A DNA stretch of 64,000 bases from positions 62,001 through 126,000 of the forward strand of contig JAIMAY010000002.1 in the NCBI GenBank assembly GCA_023511725.1. The letters run 5' to 3'. Below the pieces are notes generated by a model. That model had not been told where the DNA came from. It made no database searches and saw only the letters and a program-made list of their open reading frames with translations. Source of the DNA: Alicyclobacillus sp. (GTDB taxonomy: Bacteria; Bacillota; Bacilli; Alicyclobacillales; Alicyclobacillaceae). The position numbers and the translations under genes were made by a program. Positions 25,410 to 32,671 of the stretch are shown here, piece by piece. The stretch's first letter is position 1. Each line of letters begins with the position of its first letter.

Positions 25410-25432
25410 GGCCGCGACCATGGGTCGCGGCC
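25410..25432 (-). other. Strong hairpin between binding-protein and ATPase genes
   Basis: A perfect 10-bp stem GGCCGCGACC/GGTCGCGGCC with a 3-nt loop, 49 nt after the binding-protein stop, with no T-tract. Such hairpins protect the upstream mRNA from 3' decay and let the binding protein be made in excess over the membrane subunits. Confidence 0.6.
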
Positions 25433-25481
25433 GTGCCAGGTTGATCCAAGAAATGTGGTTGATCAAAGAAATGTGTATGGA

Positions 25482-26471
25482 TTAGTAGTTGGCATTGGGA
25501 TCATAGTATTGATCCACATTGCTGCTGTCCACCTGAGTGGGCGGTATGACCTTATCCTTTTGTTGGGGTTTCTGTCCGGATGCAATCGCGATGGCTTCAT
25601 CCACCGCCTGCTTGACCATCAACGGGCTGTAGGTAAAGGTGGCCAGCGTGATGCCGGGATAGCTGCCGTTCTTGATGGCCGCGTAGAAATTCTTGTCACC
25701 GCCAGTGCCGGTGACGAACTTGATATCCGTGCGATGAGCCTGCTGAATGGCCTTCAGGACACCCAGCGACATCTCATCGTCCTCGCTGTATACGGCATCA
25801 ATATGGGAGTGCGCCTGGAGGATGTTTTGCATCACGTTGTAGGCGTTTTGCTCCGTGAAATTCCCGCTCTGGTTCGCAAGAACATGGATGTTGGGGTAGT
25901 TCTTGATGACATTCATGAACCCTTGGGTGCGGGCATTCGTCACGTCGCCAGGCACACCTGAAATGATCACGACATCACCCTTGCCACCGAGCTCCTGCGC
26001 TAGCCATTGGGCCGCTTTTTCGCCAATGGCCGTGTTATCCCCCGTTACAATTTCCGTGTAGTTGTCGTTCGCGATACCCCTGTCGAATAGCACGAGTGGA
26101 ATGCCTGCATTCATGATTTGTCCGGCTTCAGGGGTCAACGCATTGGTATCGATGGGATCCATGACGATCACGTTCACATGCTTCGACACCAGATCCTGCA
26201 ACCCATTCACTTGATCATTGGGATTGGAAGCCGTCGTCAACGTGAAGTTGACCCCTTTGGCGCGGGCCTCATCCTGGGCATCTGCAATCACCGCTGCCAT
26301 CCACCCGTGATCAGCCGCGGGAAAGGACAGACCGATTGTGATTTGCTTGCTGCCGCTGGTCCCTCCCGTTGCTGTATTACTGCTATTCGCTGTCGTGTTG
26401 GTTGAACCGCAACCAACCACGGCGAGCGCGGCAACCAGGCCGAGTGCTCCAACAAGCGCCGCACGTTTCAT
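25482..26471 (-). CDS. Sugar-binding lipoprotein of ABC transporter (RbsB-like)
   Basis: A 329-residue substrate-binding protein. The signal peptide ends at the lipobox AVVGC (Cys21). A Ser/Thr/Asn linker precedes the type I periplasmic-binding fold, beginning ITIGLSFPAADHGWMAAV and including VIVMDPIDTNALTPEAG, GDNTAIGEKAAQWLAQEL and VYSEDDEMSLGVLKAI. It catches the sugar outside the membrane for the RbsA/RbsC-type transporter encoded next. It is the first gene of the sugar cluster, behind a good promoter with operator-like sequences. The ligand is unknown; the ligand-contact pattern resembles ribose/inositol binders more than maltose types. Confidence 0.92.
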   Translation of the reverse strand: MKRAALVGALGLVAALAVVGCGSTNTTANSSNTATGGTSGSKQITIGLSFPAADHGWMAAVIADAQDEARAKGVNFTLTTASNPNDQVNGLQDLVSKHVNVIVMDPIDTNALTPEAGQIMNAGIPLVLFDRGIANDNYTEIVTGDNTAIGEKAAQWLAQELGGKGDVVIISGVPGDVTNARTQGFMNVIKNYPNIHVLANQSGNFTEQNAYNVMQNILQAHSHIDAVYSEDDEMSLGVLKAIQQAHRTDIKFVTGTGGDKNFYAAIKNGSYPGITLATFTYSPLMVKQAVDEAIAIASGQKPQQKDKVIPPTQVDSSNVDQYYDPNANY

Positions 26472-26560
26472 CCACCAGAACCCCCTTTAAATGGTGAAAA
26501 TGGTGACTACCAAAGTCCTGAGACCCCAGTCCATGCCAGTCCGCCTGCAAACACCCCCTT

Positions 26561-26586
26561 TGCAATCGATTACAAAACCGCTTACA
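26561..26586. promoter_or_regulatory. Two overlapping LacI/CcpA-type operators
   Basis: TGCAATCGATTACA (26561-26574) is a near-perfect CG-centred palindrome. It overlaps by 2 bp the cre-like CAAAACCGCTTACA (26573-26586). Both fit TGWAANCGNTNWCA with one or two mismatches. They lie about 20-45 nt after the predicted transcription start of the binding-protein gene, a roadblock position. The ligand could be the cluster's LacI-type regulator, CcpA, or both. Confidence 0.65.
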
Positions 26587-26612
26587 ATGCTCCTCTCGCT
26601 GCTTCGACGCAT

Positions 26613-26642
26613 ATTGTAATTCTACTTGACCCAGTATGTCTA
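26613..26642 (-). promoter_or_regulatory. Promoter of the sugar ABC/catabolic operon
   Basis: On the minus strand, -35 TAGACA and -10 TACAAT (each 5/6) with an 18-bp spacer. The predicted start near 26606 gives a leader of about 135 nt carrying the operators. Confidence 0.65.
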
Positions 26643-26697
26643 TACTGTAATTTGCGTGAGACCGCAGAAATCTGAACGACATCTACCGCAAGTCCAT

Positions 26698-26739
26698 GCG
26701 CGCCGCACAACAGGCACTTGAAACATCGCGGCGGCGCGC
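26698..26739. other. Inverted repeat downstream of the amidase
   Basis: GCGCGCCGC and GCGGCGCGC, 9-bp perfect arms 24 nt apart, just past the amidase stop. No T-tract follows, so a terminator call is weak. Otherwise the 286-bp gap 26472-26757 contains the operon promoter and operators. Confidence 0.3.
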
Positions 26740-26757
26740 ACAGCACTGTGATGAGCC

Positions 26758-28278
26758 TCACCCCCTCACTTGCTCATACGCGTGCGCGACGCGCAGCACC
26801 ACGTCATCCTCGCCACGACGGCCGACCAGCATCATGCCCACGGGCAGGCCTTCGGACACACCGCAGGGCACGCTGATGGCCGGATGACCCGTCAGGTCGA
26901 ACGGCGCGGTGTTGTTAATCATCTCCAGTGCCCGCATCACCCGCTCCGGGCGGCTGGCGCCAGGTCCGGGAAGCGGCGTGGCCTTCATGGGCGTCGTCGG
27001 GAGCACCAGGACGTCGTAGCGTGAGAGGACCTCGTCATAAGCGGCAGTGAGCGCACGCACCAGGTTCTGCGCCTTGCCGTACAGACCGCCAGGCACCTGT
27101 TGACGCACGGCCACGGCGCCGAGGATCACCAGCTTGACCGTGTCGGTCAGCCGGTTCGCGCGGGTCTTGAGCCCTTCGGCGTAGGCGAGGGCGAGATCGG
27201 TCGGATAGTAGCCCTTCCAGCCGGTCCCGAGACCCAGTCCGTCAATCATCCGGTCCAGTGTACCCTCGCTGCCGATCACGTTCCAGATATGCACCCCGTC
27301 GCGATGCAGCGGCACACTTACGTCCTCCACCACCGCACCGGCGCGTGCCAGCTGGTGGGCTGCTGTGCGCACTGCCTCGTCCACGTCGGCCTCGGATCGG
27401 CCCTCCCAAGCAAAGCCTTCCCGAAGAATGCCCACGCGCAGCCCTCGGATCCCCTGCTCCAGCGCCGCTGTGTACGCTTTCGCCTGGAGGGCGTCGCTCT
27501 GTCTTGGATCGAACCCGTCCGGTCCCGCAATGACCTCGAGCAGAAGCGCAACGTCGCGTACCGTACGGGCGATAGGACCGGTGTGGTCCAGCGTCTGCTC
27601 GATGGGGAAGATGCCGGTGTACGGCACCAACCCATACGTGGGCTTGAGTCCCGTTACGCCACACCAACTGCTGGGGATGCGGATGGACCCGCCCTGGTCC
27701 CCGCCGACGGCCATATCGGCTTCCCCGGTTGCCACCAGCACAGCGCATCCGCTGGAAGACCCGCCAGCCGCTCGCTCGGGGTTGTGCGGATTGCGCACCG
27801 GCCCCGTGTCGGATGTGAAGCTGCTGCCGGAGAAGCAGAGATGCTCGCACACGGCCTTGCCGATGATTTCTCCGCCCGCGTCGAGGATGCGCCGAACAAC
27901 CGTGGCATCCGTTTGCGGCACATATCCTTCCAACACCGCCGTGCCGTTCATCATCGGCACGCCGGCCAAGCTGATGTTATCCTTGAGCACAACCTTTTTC
28001 CCGGCCAACTTGCCCTCGTGGCGGGTGCGAATCGAGGTGCGCCAATACCATGCGCCCAGTGGGTTCTCCTCGGGCGTCGGCGCTCGTCCCGCTGGCCGAT
28101 CCGGCTCCGCCCGCAACTCGGCAGGCACCTCGTCCGGCAATTCCGCCACCCGCTGATAGGAGTACAGCGACGCTCCGAGCAACCACCGAAACTCCTCGAC
28201 ATCCTGGGGGCTCAGGCCGAGGCGATAGCGCTCCGCAATGTCGAGCAGTTCCGACGAAGAAGGCATGTCCCAATTCAC
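26758..28278 (-). CDS. Amidase signature family protein
   Basis: A 506-residue amidase with the Ser-cisSer-Lys triad: Lys in VVLKDNIS, the first Ser in GGSSSGCAV and the nucleophile in GGSIRIPSSWCG (about residues 107, 183 and 207). GLKPTYGLVPYTGIFP and AISVPCG complete the fold. The length and N-terminal extension suit indole-acetamide/nicotinamide-type or broad aliphatic amidases, rather than GatA, as no gatB/gatC is nearby. The GTG at 28278 has GGAGGG 7 nt upstream, giving MNWDMPSSSE; a longer frame starting at 28344 has no ribosome site. Substrate unknown. Confidence 0.87.
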   Translation of the reverse strand: MNWDMPSSSELLDIAERYRLGLSPQDVEEFRWLLGASLYSYQRVAELPDEVPAELRAEPDRPAGRAPTPEENPLGAWYWRTSIRTRHEGKLAGKKVVLKDNISLAGVPMMNGTAVLEGYVPQTDATVVRRILDAGGEIIGKAVCEHLCFSGSSFTSDTGPVRNPHNPERAAGGSSSGCAVLVATGEADMAVGGDQGGSIRIPSSWCGVTGLKPTYGLVPYTGIFPIEQTLDHTGPIARTVRDVALLLEVIAGPDGFDPRQSDALQAKAYTAALEQGIRGLRVGILREGFAWEGRSEADVDEAVRTAAHQLARAGAVVEDVSVPLHRDGVHIWNVIGSEGTLDRMIDGLGLGTGWKGYYPTDLALAYAEGLKTRANRLTDTVKLVILGAVAVRQQVPGGLYGKAQNLVRALTAAYDEVLSRYDVLVLPTTPMKATPLPGPGASRPERVMRALEMINNTAPFDLTGHPAISVPCGVSEGLPVGMMLVGRRGEDDVVLRVAHAYEQVRG

Positions 28279-28355
28279 ATCCGATCCCTCCGTTTCGTAG
28301 AACGTGGACCCCGGGTTCTGTCTCCCCGGGGCCCTGTCACTCACGCAAGCGGCGC

Positions 28356-29528
28356 TTACGGCGCATTCACCAGCTGCTGGATGAGACTGTTCGCCTTCGG
28401 GCTGCCGATGCCGGTCACCAGGTCGTAGCCTGCGCTTGCGCTGTAACCATTGCTCCCGGTGGTGACGTCATGATAGTTGTTCACATAGCCGCTGCTGCCC
28501 GTGGTGCCCGCGATGTTGTACAGATCCGCGTTCAGGCTGGCGTTGGACAGCGGCGTTGACCGTTCCTCGTCCGCCAGGGCAACCAGCGCGGCCCAGCACG
28601 GCGCACCGACGCTCGTGCCGCCAATCACGAACCAGCCCTTCTGCCCCTGGTAGTTGGTGCTGTCATACACGGCCACACCGGTGTTGGGGTCCGCATCCCA
28701 GGCTACGTCCGGAATGCCGCGCTGACTCCCGACCACACCCGTCCAGTTGCTCTGATAGGATGGTCGCGCCTCGTACGCGCTCGTCCCGCCACCCGAATCC
28801 GTCCAGGCGGATTCGCTGTTATACGTGCCATTCGAGTTGAGCGTCAACGACGTTCCACCGACGGACAGCACGTACGGCGAAGCCGCCGGCCACTCTGCAC
28901 CGGCACCACTGTCACCCGCCGACGCCGTGTACACCACGCCCGCATGCTGGAAGTGGCTATCATAGCTGGTCTCAGAAGAAAATTCGGAGCCACCCCAGCT
29001 GTTGGACACCACCTGCGCGCCGTGGGAAGTGGCGTAGTCGATGGCCGTGACCAGATCCGAGATCGACGCGGATTTCGCCACCACCAACAGAATCTTGGCA
29101 CCCGGCGCAATGGCGTGCGCCCACTCCACATCCAGTGAGGTCTCGAGTGCCCAACCGCTGTCACTGCGGCTGGGTTTGCCGGACGGATAGGCGATGGTCA
29201 GACTGGCCGCCGGCAGTCCGAACTGATTGTCGAACACCTGCAGGTCGTTGGCGATGGTCGGGCTTCCGTACGCGTCGACGATGGCAATGGTCTGACCCGC
29301 TCCCGTAAAGCTGACCTGCGTCAATCCGTACGCGGTCCGAATCTGGGAGGGCGAGTAACCACTCTGATACGTGGACGTCGCGTTCCCCTTGAGATGAACC
29401 GGCGGCCGTGCCAATGCGCCGACCACCTGCGTAGCAGGTTTTGCCGTGGCCGGCACCGTAGCCGCCACCACGCCGAGACTCGCTGTCAACGTCACCGCTG
29501 CACCCGTCATCCATACAGCCTTCCGCAC
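28356..29528 (-). CDS. Secreted serine-carboxyl protease, S53 (sedolisin/kumamolisin) family, no pro-domain
   Basis: A 390-residue exported protease. A signal peptide VRKAVWMTGAAVTLTASLGV ends near ATVPATA. The catalytic domain has the S53 Glu-x3-Asp pair in ALETSLDVEW, the oxyanion-region SNSWGGSE, and the nucleophile in GGTSVGAPCW. The C-terminal calcium site is DVTTGSNG with GYDLVTGIG. Sedolisins cut proteins at low pH. The family usually carries a propeptide of about 180 residues; here only about 55 residues separate the signal peptide from the catalytic domain, so the folding chaperone part is absent. Either of two GTG codons (29534, 29528) can start; the second is better spaced from GAGG. 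Confidence 0.87.
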   Translation of the reverse strand: MRKAVWMTGAAVTLTASLGVVAATVPATAKPATQVVGALARPPVHLKGNATSTYQSGYSPSQIRTAYGLTQVSFTGAGQTIAIVDAYGSPTIANDLQVFDNQFGLPAASLTIAYPSGKPSRSDSGWALETSLDVEWAHAIAPGAKILLVVAKSASISDLVTAIDYATSHGAQVVSNSWGGSEFSSETSYDSHFQHAGVVYTASAGDSGAGAEWPAASPYVLSVGGTSLTLNSNGTYNSESAWTDSGGGTSAYEARPSYQSNWTGVVGSQRGIPDVAWDADPNTGVAVYDSTNYQGQKGWFVIGGTSVGAPCWAALVALADEERSTPLSNASLNADLYNIAGTTGSSGYVNNYHDVTTGSNGYSASAGYDLVTGIGSPKANSLIQQLVNAP

Positions 29529-29672
29529 ACTCACACCACCCTCGTAAAGGTTCACAGAGCGATGATATGAGGATGGCGCCCGACGCATGCCGGGGGATGA
29601 GGGCAGTGGCCGGTCCTTGACCTTCGGTCACGCCCGCTGAGGATGCCCTCACCAAGCTCGTCGAGTGGAAGA

Positions 29673-30306
29673 TCACTGCGCCACGTACCCACCGTCGATG
29701 ACGACGGCCTGTCCGGTCACGCCCCGCGCCATGTCGGAAGCCAGGAACACGGCGTAATTCGCCACCTCCGACGGATCCAACAGGCGCCGCTGCGGTACCA
29801 GCGGGAACAGCACCTCCTCCAGCACCTTCTCCACCGGCACGCCGCGCGTCTGGGCGAGCTGCCCCATCTGACCGCGCACCAGCGGCGTATCCACATATCC
29901 TGGACACAGCGCATTGACTGTGATGTCATACGTGGCCGTCTCCAGGGCCGCCACTTTGGTCAAACCAATCAGCCCGTGCTTCGCCGCGTTGTACGCAGCT
30001 TTTCCCGCGAAACCAATCAGTCCGTTGATGGATGCGATGTTGATGATGCGGCCAAACCCCTGCCGCTTCATTACCGGCAGCACCCGCTTCATGCTCAGGA
30101 AGGGACCAGTCAACATAAGGTCCACCATCTGTCGAAACTTCTCCGTCGGGAACTCCTCAATCAGAGCCACATGCTGCATGCCGGCGTTGTTGACCACAAT
30201 GTCGATCCGTCCGTGGCGTTGCTCGACGTGATCAAACAGCTTTCCCAGGTCCGCCTCCGACGAAGCGTCCGCTGCGAAGGGTTCCACCTTAAATCTACCT
30301 TCACAC
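29673..30306 (-). pseudogene. 3-hydroxybutyrate dehydrogenase-like SDR lacking its Rossmann N-terminus
   Basis: From about 30285 downstream the frame reads like 3-hydroxybutyrate dehydrogenase (HBDH): ASSEADLGKLFDHVEQRHG, VNNAGMQHVALIEEFPTEKF, the Ser in NIASINGL, YNAAKHG and the end VTGQAVVIDGGYVAQ. The first about 60 residues, including the TGxxxGIG cofactor loop, are missing. A good start site remains (GAGGAGG, 8 nt, GTG at 30306), but the GTG is followed at once by TGA and further stops. This looks like a deletion just after the start codon. The frame open further upstream encodes unrelated low-complexity sequence. Catalytic Ser/Tyr/Lys survive, but NAD binding cannot. Confidence 0.8.
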
Positions 30307-30530
30307 TCAGTCACCCTCCTCGATGTTGTTCGCAGACAGTAGACTGTATAACCGCAGCGACAGCACCCCGTAGAGGTTGTCATAGGTCTCCCAATACGCT
30401 TCCGCCTCGGCCGGCAACCCCCGCGTCCACAGCACTTGAGCGCTCGACGCCCTTCCGTCTCGGCAAGCGCTTGCACCGTGATCGTCAAAGCCAAGGACTT
30501 GTACAAAGACATGGTATCACGACAAACGTT
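30307..30530 (-). pseudogene. Probable 3' remnant of a gene upstream of the broken SDR
   Basis: In the frame ending with the TGA at 30307-30309, the minus strand reads TRGLPAEAEAYWETYDNLYG followed by VLSLRLYSLLSANNIEEGD. This is a protein-like C-terminus that stops 8 nt before... the lost SDR start codon region, inside that gene's ribosome site, as in a real operon. Upstream the frame loses gene character. Next to an HBDH-like gene, a polyhydroxyalkanoate-related subunit is a guess only; I do not recognise the family. Confidence 0.35.
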
Positions 30531-30624
30531 GACTTTTCACAAAATCTATTGAATCGTATTGCCATAGTGGTAGCAGAGGACATGTGCGACAAGTGCGTGG
30601 GCAGCGAACAGAGGAGGGATGACG

Positions 30625-31389
30625 ATGAAATTCCAAGGTAAGGTGGCCGTTGTGACGGGCGCCGGCTCCGGGATGGGGCGCGAGATCGCGAAACTCTTCG
30701 CATCACAAGGGGCCCGTGTGGTGGCAGCCGATGTGATGGAAGACCGGCTCCGCGAGGTGGAGACGGAGATTCAGCAGGCCGGTGGGACGGTCCGAACCGT
30801 ACTGTGCGACGTGGCCAAGGAAGAAGATATCCGGCGTATGATCAGTACCGCCACGGAAGCCTTTGGAACACTGGACATCCTGGTGAACAACGCGGGCATC
30901 ATGGACCGGATGACGACCGTGGCCGATGTGACCGACGAGCTCTGGGAGCGGGTATTCGCCGTCAACGTCACGGGTCCAATGCGCGCGATTCGCAGGGCGA
31001 TTCCCATCATGGTGGAGAAGGGGCGCGGTGTGATCATCAATGTGGCGTCTGTGGGCGGACTGTTTGGATCGAGGGCCGGCGTGGCATACACGGCATCAAA
31101 GCACGCCGTGATTGGCCTTACGCGCAACGTCGGCTTTCAGTACGCGCAGCTCGGCATCCGCTGCAACGCCATCGCGCCTGGCGGCGTCGAAACGAACATT
31201 ATGGCCGGCGCTGCGGCGATGGACATGAACGATCTCGGTGTACAACGCACGATGATTGGCATGGCGCTGAATCCGCGCGTGGGCAAACCGGACGAGATTG
31301 CGCGCATCGCACTGTTCCTGGCGTCGGACGACTCGAGCATGATCAACGGCGCTGTGATTGTTGCGGATGCCGGTTGGACCGCGTACTGA
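30625..31389 (+). CDS. SDR family oxidoreductase
   Basis: A 254-residue classical short-chain dehydrogenase. The cofactor loop TGAGSGMG (residues about 11-18) and the D in VVAADVMED suggest NAD preference. VNNAG, Ser in NVASVGG and YTASKHAVIG (Tyr/Lys) form the active site, and the C-terminus is SMINGAVIVADAGWTAY. Substrate unknown; the closest general type is 3-oxoacyl-ACP/glucose-dehydrogenase-like SDRs. Of two ATG codons (30619 and 30625), the second has proper 7-nt spacing from GAGGAGGG. It is divergent from the broken SDR. Confidence 0.88.
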   Translation: MKFQGKVAVVTGAGSGMGREIAKLFASQGARVVAADVMEDRLREVETEIQQAGGTVRTVLCDVAKEEDIRRMISTATEAFGTLDILVNNAGIMDRMTTVADVTDELWERVFAVNVTGPMRAIRRAIPIMVEKGRGVIINVASVGGLFGSRAGVAYTASKHAVIGLTRNVGFQYAQLGIRCNAIAPGGVETNIMAGAAAMDMNDLGVQRTMIGMALNPRVGKPDEIARIALFLASDDSSMINGAVIVADAGWTAY

Positions 31390-31677
31390 TGCGTTCATCC
31401 GCCGCTGGGCTGGACGGGCTGGTCCGGCCCCTGCTTCCCCGTGTGCTTCTTACTCCCTGTACGCATGTGCGCTTGGAGAGTTCCCTATGACTGAATTATC
31501 GTGTATTATGGAGTATGAACAAAGATATTTTTCAGTTTTCTGGGACGGTGTCATTGAGTCGCGCTGAAGGCCGGTGACCTAGACCCATGGGCGAAGAATG
31601 GCGATGCTCTCCCATGGGACACATTTCCGAGCGTCCCTCAGCCTTGGGCGAGGGTGCCGTGAGAGGGGAGACCTGTG
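31390..31677 (+). other. Non-coding stretch before the DUF5316 gene
   Basis: No gene is visible. The stretch is AT-richer around 31490-31560. It then holds two copies of the self-complementary CCCATGGG (31584-31591 and 31611-31618), able to form a stem 57-94 nt before the DUF5316 start. This may be a structured leader; no known riboswitch pattern was recognised. Confidence 0.4.
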
Positions 31678-31968
31678 GTGAGATCCCTCATCGCCGGACT
31701 GATTGTCGCCGTCCTCCTGTTCGCCGCTTCTTTGATGATGCATGACCCGTATCTGTCGTACTGGGGCAATGGCATGGTCGCGCTGGCCTGCTTGGGTCTC
31801 AGCGCCATCGTTGTGGGTGCACTGATCAGCGGGGATAGAGTTCGCGCAGGGTACCGCAACGAGACGCAGGAAGGGCAGGACGAGCGAATGTCATGGGCGA
31901 CCAAGCTATTCTTGTTTGGCCTTCCGAACCTTGTTTGCCTGCTCTTCATGCTCACCATGACGCAGTGA
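31678..31968 (+). CDS. Small membrane protein, DUF5316-like
   Basis: A 96-residue protein with three predicted membrane segments: SLIAGLIVAVLLFAASLMM, ALACLGLSAIVVGALIS and LFLFGLPNLVCLLFMLTM. A polar loop SGDRVRAGYRNETQEGQDER lies between the second and third, a pattern I associate with Bacillales DUF5316 proteins. Function is unknown. Two GTG codons are possible; the one at 31678 is 7 nt from AGGGGAG and is preferred over 31675. An intrinsic terminator follows at 32075. Confidence 0.7.
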   Translation: MRSLIAGLIVAVLLFAASLMMHDPYLSYWGNGMVALACLGLSAIVVGALISGDRVRAGYRNETQEGQDERMSWATKLFLFGLPNLVCLLFMLTMTQ

Positions 31969-32074
31969 ATGAAAGGGCTTTCATAGAGTTGATGGGGTGT
32001 CACCTTCCGCTGCCGACTTGCTGATCGTGAATGTACCGAGCATCTCTCAGCGCGAATCTGTGGTGCTCGTCCGT

Positions 32075-32104
32075 CCCCCTCCGGCGAGATCGGAGGGGGA
32101 TTTT
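32075..32104 (+). terminator. Intrinsic terminator after the DUF5316 gene
   Basis: A perfect 9-bp stem CCCCCTCCG/CGGAGGGGG with a 7-nt loop followed by ATTTTGTTG on the plus strand. It lies 106 bp after the DUF5316 stop. Confidence 0.8.
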
Positions 32105-32149
32105 GTTGGGATCTGCCCGGTCATCGTCACGGCCTGAGTTCCACGATCT

Positions 32150-32290
32150 GCTGATACGTACCCCGATTGGAAACCTCGACATCCCCGGGTTGCGCCGCGG
32201 AGAATGACAAACCAGGCGTAGTTGGGCGCTAAACCTGTCAGCAAGCCAAGTTCCCACCACCTTGAAGGTAAGCGCTTTCCCACGACAACA
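32150..32290 (-). pseudogene. Possible decayed MFS transporter fragment
   Basis: One minus-strand frame contains LLTGLAPNYAWFVILRGATR, closely resembling the TM3-TM4 junction of major-facilitator transporters (G-L-A-P-N ... L-x-x-R-G-L-Q-G). The flanks are not membrane-like and no full gene exists. A cre-like GGTAAGCGCTTTCC lies at its upstream edge (32267-32280). Probably a relic; it may be chance. Confidence 0.3.
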
Positions 32291-32318
32291 CATGCATATG
32301 TTCTTAAAATTCAATTTC

Positions 32319-32354
32319 ATACGATATCGTATATGGTTTAAGATATACTGTCAA
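32319..32354 (-). promoter_or_regulatory. Orphan promoter with palindromic operator
   Basis: On the minus strand, TTGACA (32349-32354) and TACGAT (32326-32331) are 17 bp apart. The -10 is embedded in the perfect 14-bp palindrome ATACGATATCGTAT (32319-32332), a GntR-like operator arrangement. No intact gene follows on that strand; only the possible MFS relic does. The surrounding 60 bp are strikingly AT-rich for this genome. Confidence 0.5.
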
Positions 32355-32387
32355 GTAGGTCCGCGGGTCGAATCGTCACACACTGAA

Positions 32388-32426
32388 CATAAACAGAAAG
32401 TCCCCGGGGTCTAACCCCGAGGACTT
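32388..32426 (-). terminator. Intrinsic terminator of tRNA-Leu
   Basis: A 12-bp stem AAGTCCTCGGGG/CCCCGGGGACTT (one T-G wobble) with a 5-nt loop, followed by TCTGTTT on the minus strand, 10 nt beyond the tRNA CCA end. Confidence 0.85.
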
Positions 32427-32435
32427 CGATACTCA

Positions 32436-32520
32436 TGGTGTCGAGAGCGGGACTTGAACCCGCACGGGTTTCCCCACACGCCCCTCAAACGTGCGCGTCT
32501 GCCAATTCCGCCATCTCGAC
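32436..32520 (-). tRNA. tRNA-Leu (anticodon GAG)
   Basis: A complete 85-nt class II tRNA. The acceptor GTCGAGA pairs perfectly with TCTCGAC, followed by discriminator A and an encoded CCA. The D arm starts GCGGAATTGGCAGACGC. The anticodon stem CACGT/GCGTG carries loop TTGAGGG, with anticodon GAG (reads CUC/CUU). A long variable arm TGTGGGGAAACCCGT-type and the T arm GCGGGTTCAAGTCCCGC follow. It has its own consensus promoter and terminator. Confidence 0.97.
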
Positions 32521-32595
32521 ACGATCACGCTATCCTTTTGGTGTCGGCGTACCATCCCGAATCGAAGTGAGCGTCCAATTGAGCCGACATCGAGC

Positions 32596-32624
32596 ATTAT
32601 ACCGGCGTTTGCACTGCCTGTCAA
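32596..32624 (-). promoter_or_regulatory. Perfect-consensus promoter of tRNA-Leu
   Basis: TTGACA and TATAAT on the minus strand with exactly 17 bp between them, 75 bp before the mature tRNA 5' end. This is the strongest sigma-A promoter in the window. Confidence 0.92.
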
Positions 32625-32671
32625 CACATCTAGCGTTGGTACAACCTGGTCGCGCCTGCCGGTGCAGCTGA

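Noticed and set aside
32000-32320. Real gene on the minus strand
   Set aside because: The frame has no ribosome site and only one short protein-like stretch; treated as a possible relic.
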